Shown piece after piece: positions 50,449 through 59,136 of a stretch of 63,321 nucleotides of DNA. Position 1 is the stretch's first letter. Every line of letters starts with the position of its first letter. Made by a program: the position numbers and the translations under genes. A model generated the notes under the pieces. The model was not told the DNA's origin, made no database searches, and saw nothing but the letters and a program-made list of their open reading frames with translations. The stretch comes from Nitrospina sp. Lineage in GTDB: Bacteria; Nitrospinota; Nitrospinia; Nitrospinales; VA-1. Location of the stretch: assembly GCA_018653085.1 (NCBI GenBank), contig JABIAY010000034.1:1-63321 (forward strand), written 5' to 3'.

Positions 50449-51522
50449 ATGAGATCTTTCGCGTTCCGCATCGCATTATTGTTCCTGTTGATTCCCTCCC
50501 CGGCTCAAAGCCTTGAGCATGGCATCCCGGCGAGACTGGCGACAGACTTCATCCACTCGGTGATCGAGGCCGGACGGACCACTTACTCTAAAAAAGTGGT
50601 GGAACATTTAGCCCGGCAAAACGCTCTCGCCGCTTCTGAAAACTGGGAACAGGAAGATACCCTGCTTTTGCCGGCGCAGTTTCTTTCGATGTCATCCAAA
50701 ATCTCCAACTCGCGCGGGATCGGCATGAAGTACCGGCTGATGAGTCTTTGGCCGCTCAACAAAGGCAACTCGCCCAGGTCGCAAAACGAAAAACTCGGAC
50801 TCGAAGAAGTCGCGAAGAATCCGGACAAACCTTTCACCTGGATCATTCCGCGTGAAGGACGCTGGTATTTTGAGGCTATTTATCCGGATATCGCCGTCTC
50901 GGAAACCTGCGTCACCTGCCACAACAATCACCCGAACAGTCCCAAAACAAATTTTAAAAAGGGCGATGTCATGGGGGGAATCATCATCGACCTGCCTTTA
51001 GGCAGACGCACTGAAAAAAATGTCGATGAAAAATTTCTGCTGGCTCCAGAGGTGGTGGCCGACTATGTACACTCGGTTTTGGATTCGGACCGTACCGTAT
51101 ACGCCCGGCACATTGTTAACCGGCTGGAGGACCGGGGCATTCTGCAATCCAAGGAAAAATGGGAAAATTCCAAGGCCCTAATGCTTCCGGCACAGTTTTT
51201 ATTGAACAGCGCCGAGGCGATTAAACCAAAAAAACTGGGACTGCATTTTCGCTTGATCAGCCTTTATCCCATCAACCCGCTTAATCGGCCTGCCAACGAG
51301 TTTGAGCAGAACGGACTCGAAAGCGTGGAGGTGCATCCCATTCGCCCTTATGTCAAGCACACCAAGGTGGGTCGGAAAGAATATTTCCAGGCTATTTATC
51401 CGGATATTGCGGTGACACGCGGGTGCGTCGACTGCCACAACGGCCACCCCGGCAGTCCGAAAAAAGATTTTGCGCTGGATGATGTGATGGGTGGGATTCT
51501 GGTGAGCTTTCGTATCGAATAA
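50449..51522 (+). CDS. duplicated Tll0287-type (DUF3365) dihaem c-type cytochrome
   Basis: This 357-residue exported protein (signal peptide ending ~PAQS) has two copies of one ~165-residue haem domain. Each copy has V/T-DFIHSV or DYVHSVL, LLLPAQFL, FRLISLYPINP-like RLMSLWPLN and a CXXCH motif (CVTCHNNHPNSPKTNFKKGDVMGG near 154; CVDCHNGHPGSPKKDFALDDVMGG near 326). The single-domain form is the Tll0287 haem-sensor or cytochrome fold. It is probably periplasmic, in redox sensing or electron transfer. Good ribosome site (GGGAGG). Confidence 0.85.
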   Translation: MRSFAFRIALLFLLIPSPAQSLEHGIPARLATDFIHSVIEAGRTTYSKKVVEHLARQNALAASENWEQEDTLLLPAQFLSMSSKISNSRGIGMKYRLMSLWPLNKGNSPRSQNEKLGLEEVAKNPDKPFTWIIPREGRWYFEAIYPDIAVSETCVTCHNNHPNSPKTNFKKGDVMGGIIIDLPLGRRTEKNVDEKFLLAPEVVADYVHSVLDSDRTVYARHIVNRLEDRGILQSKEKWENSKALMLPAQFLLNSAEAIKPKKLGLHFRLISLYPINPLNRPANEFEQNGLESVEVHPIRPYVKHTKVGRKEYFQAIYPDIAVTRGCVDCHNGHPGSPKKDFALDDVMGGILVSFRIE

Positions 51523-51537
51523 AACAGGTGGGTCGCC

Positions 51538-52419
51538 TCAGCTCCAGACTTCCTGGAACTGTTCAAGAAAATCGGGTTCCATTTTGGTGGTGCCGAAGAT
51601 ATTGACTTTCTGGTGGGAATTGAAGCCGTGAAAGTCGCGGCTCCCTGTGACAATCAGGTCGAAGCTGTCAGCCAAATCAAGGAAATAAGGAACGGTACCC
51701 ATTCTTTCGTGATAAGGGTAATGGCATTCGAGGCCCAACAGCCCCATCTCCTTCAACTCTTCCAGCAAGACCGGGGCATTTTCGGGATCCCTCCCCTTTT
51801 CGGGACAGATAAGTGAGTAAGACCGCTCGCCCGGATGAGCCATCACCGGCACACCCCCACTTTCCCGCACCAGAGCGATGGCGGTTTGCGCGTCCAGATT
51901 TTCCCGCTCGACATTATATTTGACCAGATACCTCTCAAACGCCTGACCCGCATTTGAAACAATGCCGAGCCTCGCCATCTCGCGTGCAAGATGCGGTCGG
52001 GCAAGAACCCCTTCGGCCGCTCTTTTCACATTCTCAAGCTTCAACATTCCCCGATATCTTTCCGGGACCACCCCATCTATCCGCTCAATCAACTGGCACA
52101 TACGCTGTTCCCGCGTTTCGGTCATTGTTTGCACCCGATCTTTGAGTTCAGGAGTCAGGGATTCATAATCCCTAAAATAGGCTAGCAGATGGATATTAAA
52201 ATCGTGAAACTTTACGGTGATTTCTATGCCAGGAAAGGCGGTAATTTCTGTTTCCTCCGCAGACTGAAGGAATTCGGGAATACCCTCGAAGGTATCGTGG
52301 TCGGTCAGGGACAAAATGGAAACATCATTTTTTTCCGCAATTTCAATCAGTTCCGCAGGCGAAAACTCACCATCGGAAAAGATGGAATGCATATGAATTT
52401 CTGACTTCCGCATTGGCAT
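51538..52419 (-). CDS. PHP-domain phosphoesterase
   Basis: This 293-residue protein of the PHP family (YciV/RNase AM type) has metal motifs SEIHMHSIFSDGEFSP, SLTDHDTFEGIPE, PGIEITVKF, VPVMAHPGERS, GLECHYPYH and VTGSRDFHGFNS. These supply the His/Asp/Glu ligands of a trinuclear metal site. Known relatives remove nucleotides from 5' ends of RNA or act on 3',5'-bisnucleotides. It converges with the cytochrome gene (16 bp). The first ATG (52419) has GGG-type ribosome site. Confidence 0.87.
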   Translation of the reverse strand: MPMRKSEIHMHSIFSDGEFSPAELIEIAEKNDVSILSLTDHDTFEGIPEFLQSAEETEITAFPGIEITVKFHDFNIHLLAYFRDYESLTPELKDRVQTMTETREQRMCQLIERIDGVVPERYRGMLKLENVKRAAEGVLARPHLAREMARLGIVSNAGQAFERYLVKYNVERENLDAQTAIALVRESGGVPVMAHPGERSYSLICPEKGRDPENAPVLLEELKEMGLLGLECHYPYHERMGTVPYFLDLADSFDLIVTGSRDFHGFNSHQKVNIFGTTKMEPDFLEQFQEVWS

Positions 52420-52593
52420 AGGATAACCCTTCCATTGTCTCTGTATACTAACGGGTTTTCCATGTATTTCATAACAAAATGCGGCGTAGCCGCTGAGGCA
52501 ACAAGCAATGACTTTTGACTGCTGGCAAAGAGTTGTCCCTCCCGCCGCCAGAGGACGTTGATTTAAGAAGAGATTTCCGATACCTTAGTGCCC

Positions 52594-53904
52594 ATGAAAC
52601 AAATACTATTGATTTTTATGATATTTATGGCGGGATGCCTTGCCTTGAAACACAACGCTACCTCAACAGCAGAACCACGCGAACTTCTCATTATATACAC
52701 CGGTAACCTGCTGGCAGAGCTGAAACCCTGCGGATGCTCCAAGGAAGAAGATCAAGGCGGCATTGAGCGGCGCATGCAATACCTCAAGGATACTCGTAAA
52801 GAGCACCCTCATACTCTGCTTGTGGACACCGGCGACCATTTTAAAGAACCCACCCGCCAGGGAAAGCTGAAAGCCGAGACGCTTCTCACCGCAACGGAAC
52901 AAATGCAGTATGATGCCGTCGCTCTGGGAGATCGTGACCTGGTTTATGGCTCCGATTTTTTAAAGAACCGGGCGCAAATCCCCTGGATTGCGGGAAACCT
53001 GACGATCGATCATTTTGAACCCGCCCGGTCACAGGTGAAAACATTCGCCAACGGACTAAAAATAGGCATCCTTGCTGTCGCAGACCCTGGCTTGTTTTAT
53101 GACCACGTTGGTCTAAGTATTGGCGATCCAAAATCCGCAGTCTTAAAACATACTGCCCGTATGCGTGATACGGAAAACCCCGACCTCATCGTTCTTCTCA
53201 CCCATGCGAAACGGGAAACAGCACTGGACTATCTGGATCTGAGCGGGGTGGATATTGTGATCAATGGCCATATTGAAACCGAAGATGATGTCATTGACAT
53301 GGTGCCAGTGCAAAAAGATGGGAAGCTTTTCGTCCAATCCTCCCCCCGGGGCCAGAAAATGGGGGAATTGAGGGTACAGATCGGCCCGGAGGGCAACAAA
53401 TCGTTCAAACACAGCCTGGTGAAACTGGATTCAAGTGTAAAATTTGACTCTGAAATGGTAAAATTATATGAACAGTACAATGAAAAAGTCGAAGCCATGT
53501 TCTTCGAGACCCTGGCGAGCAAGCGGAACAAGAGCAAACAATCCGTTTACGCCGGGGAAACCGTGTGCAAAACCTGCCACTTGGCAGAACACGCGGTCTG
53601 GTCGAAGTCGCGTCACGGTCGGGCTTATGACACTTTAAGGAAAATCAACAAGGCGTTTGATCCGGAATGTCTGGTCTGCCATGTGGTCGGCTTTAACCTT
53701 TCGGGCGGCTTTATCAGTGAGTTGGATACTCCCGGCCTGAAAAATGTGCAATGCGAGGTATGCCACGGTCCCGGTCGGGACCACGCATCGTCCCCGCAAT
53801 CGGGCTTTGGCAGGCAGGCCACAGAGGCTTGTAAACAATGCCATGTGAAAAATCATAGTCCGCGTTTTAATTACACGGAATATTGGCCAAAAATTAAACA
53901 CTGA
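52594..53904 (+). CDS. metallophosphoesterase fused to tetrahaem c-type cytochrome, lipoprotein
   Basis: Start preferred at the ATG at 52594 (a GTG two codons earlier also fits). A lipobox MAGC ends the signal. Residues ~30-300 form a 5'-nucleotidase/UshA-type calcineurin domain: IYTGNLLAELKPCGC, LLVDTGDHF, ALGDRDLVYG, VLLTHAKRE and VINGHIETEDD. Some metal ligands differ from UshA (for example ALGDRD for the GNHE/GNHD region). Residues ~320-430 carry four CXXCH motifs (CKTCH, CLVCH, CEVCH, CKQCH) with a cytochrome-c554-like spacing. It lies 31 bp before dsbA. A periplasmic or outer-membrane redox role is likely; substrate unknown. Confidence 0.85.
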   Translation: MKQILLIFMIFMAGCLALKHNATSTAEPRELLIIYTGNLLAELKPCGCSKEEDQGGIERRMQYLKDTRKEHPHTLLVDTGDHFKEPTRQGKLKAETLLTATEQMQYDAVALGDRDLVYGSDFLKNRAQIPWIAGNLTIDHFEPARSQVKTFANGLKIGILAVADPGLFYDHVGLSIGDPKSAVLKHTARMRDTENPDLIVLLTHAKRETALDYLDLSGVDIVINGHIETEDDVIDMVPVQKDGKLFVQSSPRGQKMGELRVQIGPEGNKSFKHSLVKLDSSVKFDSEMVKLYEQYNEKVEAMFFETLASKRNKSKQSVYAGETVCKTCHLAEHAVWSKSRHGRAYDTLRKINKAFDPECLVCHVVGFNLSGGFISELDTPGLKNVQCEVCHGPGRDHASSPQSGFGRQATEACKQCHVKNHSPRFNYTEYWPKIKH

Positions 53905-53935
53905 AACTACGTTTTAAAAATATAAGGAGTGGTTC

Positions 53936-54562
53936 ATGAAAAAGGTTTCTGCCGTTTTGCTGGTTGTGTTTTTCCTGTTGCCGGGATGGGTGCAGGCTGA
54001 CGAAAAAATTCGCGGCAAGTATGAAGTGATCGGTGACATAAACAAACTCAAAGACGTTAAGACGATCAAGATGGTCGAGTTTTTCAACTACTCCTGCGGA
54101 CATTGCTACCGATTCCTGGAAACTTCCAAACGTCTGCATAGCAAGTTCAAGGACAAGCTTCATCATAAAAAATTTCCCATTTACTGGGGCAACCAAACGG
54201 CTTACCCGGCAATGGCTTTTTATATAGCCGATGAACTGGGAGTGGAAGAAGAGTTTACCCAGGAGCTGTTTAATACCAGTTTCAAACTGAACATCAATAT
54301 TTTCCAACCCAAAGTCATCAAATTTCTGGCGCGCGACTTCAAGATAAGCAAGGAAATGACAGAGGGCATGCAGTCAGCCTCCATCAAGGCCAAGACCGAC
54401 AAGTCTCTGGAACTGGCCAAGCAGTTCAAGGCCAGTGAAACACCAACGATAATCATTAACGATATCTTGAAAGTGGCGCCGAGCATGACCAACGGAAGTA
54501 CCGACGAAATGACGGACAATCTGGAAATGATTTTTGAGGATATTTTAAAAAGGAATGGCTAG
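53936..54562 (+). CDS. dsbA: DsbA-family thiol:disulfide oxidoreductase
   Basis: This 208-residue exported protein (signal ends ~VQA) has a thioredoxin fold with active site CGHC at residues 54-57 (MVEFFNYSCGHCYRF), an inserted helical domain and cis-Pro segment SETPTIIIND. It oxidises cysteine pairs in the periplasm; it would serve the cytochromes around it and the Cys-containing exported proteins. Excellent ribosome site (AAGGAG). The stop TAG is followed by TGGCCACC, a weak match to the inverted repeat core. Confidence 0.88.
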   Translation: MKKVSAVLLVVFFLLPGWVQADEKIRGKYEVIGDINKLKDVKTIKMVEFFNYSCGHCYRFLETSKRLHSKFKDKLHHKKFPIYWGNQTAYPAMAFYIADELGVEEEFTQELFNTSFKLNINIFQPKVIKFLARDFKISKEMTEGMQSASIKAKTDKSLELAKQFKASETPTIIINDILKVAPSMTNGSTDEMTDNLEMIFEDILKRNG

Positions 54563-54606
54563 TGGCCACCTGTATCTACAATCTCGACCTATTATAAAAA
54601 GCTGAA

Positions 54607-56163
54607 ATGAAACGAAACTTCCGAAAATATCCGTTGATCCTGGTGGCAGGGCTTTTGGCCCTCCTATGCCTGCCTCAAGTCCATACTCTGGGTCCAGTCA
54701 ACTTCCAGGGAACAGCTGACGCGGGTTTTTTCAACAACGACCTGGAAACATTTGAAGAGGTCATTGATTTGGTTTCTGAAAAATATGTCTACCCTCCAGA
54801 CCATAAAAAACTGTTTACCGCCGCTATTGAAGAAATGATTAAAAACGCTGAATCAGAAGAATTAACACTCAGCAAAAATCCGGGCGTCAATACTCTGAGA
54901 TACCGAAACAGAGCCACTCAATATAAACTGACCTACGACCAGAACCACGATTGGGATGAACTCCAGAAAATTTATTATTTTCTCCACGACCAGTCCCGTA
55001 AAGAGATCACCAAAGAAAGCCTGGAAAGCTCGGCGATTGAAGGAATCATGAGTTCGCTGGATGCCTATTCCCAATACATGGATAAAGACTCCTTTCAAAA
55101 ATCCATGCGTGATACCGAAGGAAAATATGGCGGGTTGGGGATGGTTATCACCATGAAAGATAACCGGCTCTATGTGGTCAAAACCATGCACAATTCACCG
55201 GCTGAACGAGCAGGCATTCTTGCCAAGGATTCTTTCGTGAGCGTGAACGGCAAAGATATCACCGACCTGCATATTCAGGAACTCGCCGACCTGCTTCGAG
55301 GGTACCCCGAAACGAAGGTCACCCTCACCTTGTTACGGCCCAGCGAAAAAAGAAACCGCACCTACACCCTCACTCGGGAAATCATTTTAATCAACACGGT
55401 TGAATACAAAACACTCGATGATCAAATTGGTTATTTAAAGATCAATAGTTTTTCCAAACAGACCGAGAAACAGTTAAAAGCGGGTTTGAAGCAGGCTAAA
55501 AAAGATGGAGTCAAAGGATTCGTTTTGGACCTGCGTGAAAATCCGGGCGGACTGCTCACCCAATCAGTAAAGATAGCCAGTCATTTTCTTTTCAAAGGGC
55601 GGATGGTGGTTTATACACAGGGTAGAGCCGAGGACGACTACCACGAATACCGCGGCCTGTATAAAGACAGCCTGCATCAGGTCCCGGTTGCGGTTCTCAT
55701 CAATCAGTACAGCGCCAGCGCATCAGAAATTGTCGCCGGGGCGTTACGGGATTCGGGAAAAGCCTTGATCGTTGGTGAAAATTCCTACGGTAAAGGTTCC
55801 GTGCAAACCATCTTCAGGTTAAGTGATGGCTCGGGACTGCGCCTCACCACCTCAAAATATTATACACCGTCAGGGATCGACATCACCGAGCGTGGCATTG
55901 TTCCTGAGGTTCGTATCATCAACGATGTCGCAGGAGAAGAGGTTCCGGATTCAGACAAAACATCTAAAGATCCCGCACTGCCTTCGCTGAATTTAAAAGT
56001 ATCGAACCTCAATAAATTTTTTGAAAAGCAAGGCGTTGCATTGAACATGGAGCATGATGCCACCGTGGAGCTTGCGCTTCGTATCCTGAAAAACACTACC
56101 GTGGCCAGCAAAAAACGGTCGATGGAAAAAGCCCGTGAAATAGCCGCCAACAGCAATTATTAG
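54607..56163 (+). CDS. ctp: C-terminal processing protease (S41)
   Basis: This 518-residue exported protease has a signal anchor (~10-30), a helical N-region, PDZ domain (~165-260, GKYGGLGMVITMKDNRLYVVKTMHNSPAERAGI) and S41 catalytic core (~270-445). The core contains VLDLRENPGGLL, the nucleophile block YSASASEIVAGALRD (~368-382) and the Lys motif GENSYGKGSVQT (~395). CtpA/Prc type, degrading or trimming exported proteins and peptidoglycan hydrolases. It is 44 bp after dsbA. Confidence 0.9.
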   Translation: MKRNFRKYPLILVAGLLALLCLPQVHTLGPVNFQGTADAGFFNNDLETFEEVIDLVSEKYVYPPDHKKLFTAAIEEMIKNAESEELTLSKNPGVNTLRYRNRATQYKLTYDQNHDWDELQKIYYFLHDQSRKEITKESLESSAIEGIMSSLDAYSQYMDKDSFQKSMRDTEGKYGGLGMVITMKDNRLYVVKTMHNSPAERAGILAKDSFVSVNGKDITDLHIQELADLLRGYPETKVTLTLLRPSEKRNRTYTLTREIILINTVEYKTLDDQIGYLKINSFSKQTEKQLKAGLKQAKKDGVKGFVLDLRENPGGLLTQSVKIASHFLFKGRMVVYTQGRAEDDYHEYRGLYKDSLHQVPVAVLINQYSASASEIVAGALRDSGKALIVGENSYGKGSVQTIFRLSDGSGLRLTTSKYYTPSGIDITERGIVPEVRIINDVAGEEVPDSDKTSKDPALPSLNLKVSNLNKFFEKQGVALNMEHDATVELALRILKNTTVASKKRSMEKAREIAANSNY

Positions 56164-56193
56164 TCCACATTAAGATTATAGGGGTTGTCAGAA

Positions 56194-56436
56194 ATGAATA
56201 TCATCAATATCGATTACGAAAAAGGCACCGTTCAAAGCGATTTTTTCCATTGGAAAATTGTTTCGAATAACGACAACAAATTTCTTCTTTTGCAGCGGGA
56301 AGAGGACGGAAGGTTTCACGCCGCAGAAGCGGATGTTAAAAAGAAACACATCTGGGAAGTCAAAGAAATATCCTACCGAGGACCCAACGGCGACACCTTC
56401 TTCTATGACGAGGACAGTGGCATCATTCAGGTATAG
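56194..56436 (+). CDS. small hypothetical protein, 80 aa
   Basis: The ATG at 56194 is used, with AGGGG about ten bases upstream; the TTG at 56185 is too close. It is a soluble beta-rich protein (INIDYEKGTVQSDFFHWKIVSNND, FLLLQREEDGRF, TFFYDEDSGIIQV). No family known to me. The stop TAG (56434-56436) is immediately followed by a repeat core CCACTAGGCGTGGGGCC. Confidence 0.65.
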   Translation: MNIINIDYEKGTVQSDFFHWKIVSNNDNKFLLLQREEDGRFHAAEADVKKKHIWEVKEISYRGPNGDTFFYDEDSGIIQV

Positions 56437-56530
56437 CCACTAGGCGTGGGGCCAGCACTGCGTACCCGTGAAGCAAGCAACGTCATCAAGCGCAATACTA
56501 TTATATCCCCTCCCTTCCAGGGAGGGAAGT
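56437..56530 (+). repeat. CCACTAGGCGTGGGGCC dispersed repeat with CCCTCCC hairpin end
   Basis: Core at 56437-56453, then CAGCACTGCGTACCCGTGAAGC and ATCAAGCGCAATACTATTATATC, shared with 41509-41610, ending in the hairpin CCCTCCCTTCCAGGGAGGG. It starts right after a stop codon. Confidence 0.8.
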
Positions 56531-56560
56531 CGACTAGGTGCAAACTGTTGCTCACCCGGA

Positions 56561-57109
56561 TCAGTGGTCCTGGAATATGCGCAGGGATTTCAGGTGAGAC
56601 AGGGAGGCTCTGAGGGTTTCTTTGGTTTTGCCTGCCAGGAAGTTTCCCCTTAAATCGAGCTTCTTCAATTTGGGGAATTTTTTTGAATTCGCCAGGGCCA
56701 GCGCTCCGGCATCGCGGACTTCATTCCATCCCAACTGCAAAACCTGCAAACCAGGAAAGCTCGAAGAGTTAGCCAGGGCGATGGTGCCTTCGTCAGCGAA
56801 AAAATTGTGTTTCAAAATCAAAGTTTTGAGTTTTGGCAACGGCTGGGACCGGGCCAGAATTTCGGCCCCTTTCGGACTGATGTCGTTGTACCTCAAATCG
56901 AGTTTTTTGAGCTTTTTTATAAAACTTTGTTTGAGGAGAATTTCAAGCCCTTCATCGCCTATCTTTTTTCCTGACAGGTTCAGAACCCCTCTTGACAAAT
57001 TCTCGCCAAAGAGCTTTTCATAATCCACCGGCCCTGTCAGATCGAATTGGGCATTTACCGGGTTGGGAAGAAAGAACATTAACAGAAAAATCCACTTTCG
57101 TTTCTGCAT
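56561..57109 (-). CDS. exported leucine-rich-repeat protein
   Basis: This 182-residue protein has a signal peptide (MQKRKWIFLLMFFLPNPVNAQ), then about five ribonuclease-inhibitor-type LRRs (LKKLDLRYNDISPKGAEILARS, LKTLILKHNFFADEGTIALANS, LQVLQLGWNEVRDAGALALANS). It is preceded 8 bp upstream by a second LRR gene of the same type. Likely a binding protein in the periplasm or outside; partner unknown. Confidence 0.85.
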   Translation of the reverse strand: MQKRKWIFLLMFFLPNPVNAQFDLTGPVDYEKLFGENLSRGVLNLSGKKIGDEGLEILLKQSFIKKLKKLDLRYNDISPKGAEILARSQPLPKLKTLILKHNFFADEGTIALANSSSFPGLQVLQLGWNEVRDAGALALANSKKFPKLKKLDLRGNFLAGKTKETLRASLSHLKSLRIFQDH

Positions 57110-57117
57110 CGGGGAGA

Positions 57118-57702
57118 TCAGTCCTCTGAGTCTTTGTTCGCGGCGGCCCGGGCCTTGAGTTCTTCCCAGGTATGAATCAAGTCTTCGTCATCCTCATCCG
57201 TGGTCTCTTCATAGTAGAAATCCTTCAGGTCATCCACATGAAGACGGCAAAGCCGGGTGCGGCATTTTGCTTTTTGAAGCGATTCAATCCCTTCACGCCG
57301 GATTCGGTTTGAAGTGATAAACAAATGTTTTAACTTTGAAAGCGTCTTGGATTCGGCAATGGCGATGGCCCCCTCATCTTCAACCAGGTTGCCATAAAGG
57401 CTGAGTTTTTTCAGGTTGCTCATATAGGGCGATTCTGCAATCGCCTTGACTCCGTCATCGCTGATGACATTGCCATAAATATCAAGGTCCGTCAGCCCTT
57501 TGAAGTTTTCCGAGTTGGCAATCGCGGCAATCCCCTCGTCACCAATATTGTTATTTGGCAAAACCAGCTTTTTCAGCCTGCGCAGGTTCTTGAACTGGGA
57601 CAACTTGATGGCTCCTTTATCCCCAATATTCTGGTTACTCAAATCGAGATTTTTTTTATCTGGAGTTAAAAACTGTTTAACAAGATAGTCAACACTCGCC
57701 AC
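57118..57702 (-). CDS. cytoplasmic leucine-rich-repeat protein
   Basis: This 194-residue protein with a GTG start (GAGG upstream) has no signal peptide. It has ~five ribonuclease-inhibitor-type LRRs (LKKLVLPNNNIGDEGIAAIANS, LTDLDIYGNVISDDGVKAIAES, LKKLSLYGNLVEDEGAIAIAES) and an acidic tail (YYEETTDEDDEDLIHTWEELK). It is a paralogue of the next gene, so the pair arose by duplication, one copy being exported. Confidence 0.85.
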   Translation of the reverse strand: MASVDYLVKQFLTPDKKNLDLSNQNIGDKGAIKLSQFKNLRRLKKLVLPNNNIGDEGIAAIANSENFKGLTDLDIYGNVISDDGVKAIAESPYMSNLKKLSLYGNLVEDEGAIAIAESKTLSKLKHLFITSNRIRREGIESLQKAKCRTRLCRLHVDDLKDFYYEETTDEDDEDLIHTWEELKARAAANKDSED

Positions 57703-57773
57703 GACCCATCACCTCTTTACAAGTTAAAAACAAAAATCTACGGATTCCCCATTGTAACACATCCCTGCCGGCT

Positions 57774-59111
57774 TTAGTCCCCGAGCATGACATATCGCAG
57801 GAGGAACAGCACAGCTATCAGGATCATTACGGGGTGGACAGACTTGCCTGAGCAGATTTTCAGGACAGGGTAAGTGATAAAACCCAGAGCCATGCCATCG
57901 GCGATACTATAGGTCAAAGGCATGCCCACAAAAGTCAGGAAAGCGGGGAGTGCTTCATCCCATTTATTCCAGTCAATCCGGGTCAGGTTGGAAGCCATGA
58001 GACAACCCACAATGATCAGCACCGGAGCGGTAATGGGATAGAGCGTCTTACCCATCTCTGGAGTGTAACCCCCGCCGATCATTTGAGCTATCGGGGACAG
58101 GAAAAGTGCCAGCAAAAACAGGACCGCAACCACGACAGCGGTGAGCCCTGTGCGCCCTCCCTCGGCCACGCCTGTTGAGCTTTCGATGTAGCACACCACA
58201 GTAGAAGTCCCCATGGCGGCTCCCGCAGTGGTGGCCACCGCATCCGGCAAAAACGCGCGGGTCGCGCGGGGCAGTTTTCCATGCTCCATGAACCCAGCTT
58301 GTTGGCTGACTCCGACAAGGGTGCCTGCCGTATCGAACAAGTCTACAAACACAAATACCAGAACCACGGTGATCAGGCCCAGGTCGAACGCCCCTGCAAT
58401 ATCCATCTGCATTAAAGTTGGCCCCATGTCAGGCGGCATGGAAACCAGCCCCTGGTAAGTCACCAGTCCGAAAGGAAGTCCCAACAGGGTCAATAGAACC
58501 ATGCCGATTAAAATCGCACCTTTGATTTTTCTCTGCAGAAGAACCCCGATCAGGACCAATCCGGAAAGGGTAAAGATCACGGGAAGGCTTTTCAGGTTTC
58601 CCAGTTTTACCAGAGTTCCCGGATTCTCTACGACCAGTCCGCCCTGGACAAACCCGATGAAAGCAATGAACAGTCCGATCCCTGCGGCGATCCCGCTTTT
58701 CAGGAAATCGGGAATCAGGTTAAGGATAAGTGCACGCACCCTGAGAAGGGTGAGGACAATTAAAATGAGGCCGGAACAAAAAACAGCACCGAGAGCTGTT
58801 TGCCATGAAATTCCCTGACCGATAACAACGGTGTAGGCAAAGTAAAAATTGATTCCCATTCCAGGAGCCAGGGCAATGGGGTAATTGGCCCATAGCCCCA
58901 TTATCAGGCACCCCAAAGCGGCGGAAAGGCAGGTTGCCGTCATCACGGCACCAAAATCCATTCCCGTTTCGGACAAAACAGCAGGCTGGACAAAAATGAT
59001 ATAGGAAGCAGTCAGAAAAGTGACCAGTCCCGCCCTGATTTCGGTGGGGATATCCGTCCCATTTTGGGTCAGCAGAAAAAAACGGTCGACTCGATGTTTA
59101 AGAGGTTCCAC
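57774..59111 (-). CDS. NCS2/AzgA-type purine permease
   Basis: This 445-residue inner-membrane permease with 12-14 hydrophobic segments starts at GTG 59111 (GGGGA upstream). Family signatures are GTDIPTEIRAGLVTFLTASYIIFV, LAPGMGINFYFAY and FVFVDLFDTAGTLVGVSQQAG. These fit the hypoxanthine/guanine/adenine (PbuG/AzgA) proton symporters. Exact substrate not readable. It follows the CCA-transferase fusion gene by 25 bp. Confidence 0.9.
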   Translation of the reverse strand: MEPLKHRVDRFFLLTQNGTDIPTEIRAGLVTFLTASYIIFVQPAVLSETGMDFGAVMTATCLSAALGCLIMGLWANYPIALAPGMGINFYFAYTVVIGQGISWQTALGAVFCSGLILIVLTLLRVRALILNLIPDFLKSGIAAGIGLFIAFIGFVQGGLVVENPGTLVKLGNLKSLPVIFTLSGLVLIGVLLQRKIKGAILIGMVLLTLLGLPFGLVTYQGLVSMPPDMGPTLMQMDIAGAFDLGLITVVLVFVFVDLFDTAGTLVGVSQQAGFMEHGKLPRATRAFLPDAVATTAGAAMGTSTVVCYIESSTGVAEGGRTGLTAVVVAVLFLLALFLSPIAQMIGGGYTPEMGKTLYPITAPVLIIVGCLMASNLTRIDWNKWDEALPAFLTFVGMPLTYSIADGMALGFITYPVLKICSGKSVHPVMILIAVLFLLRYVMLGD

Positions 59112-59136
59112 AATTTTTTCCCCGTGCCGGGAAATT

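Noticed and set aside
31941..56530. Dispersed repeats as a CRISPR or tandem array
   Set aside because: Copies are kilobases apart, vary in length and have no spacer pattern.
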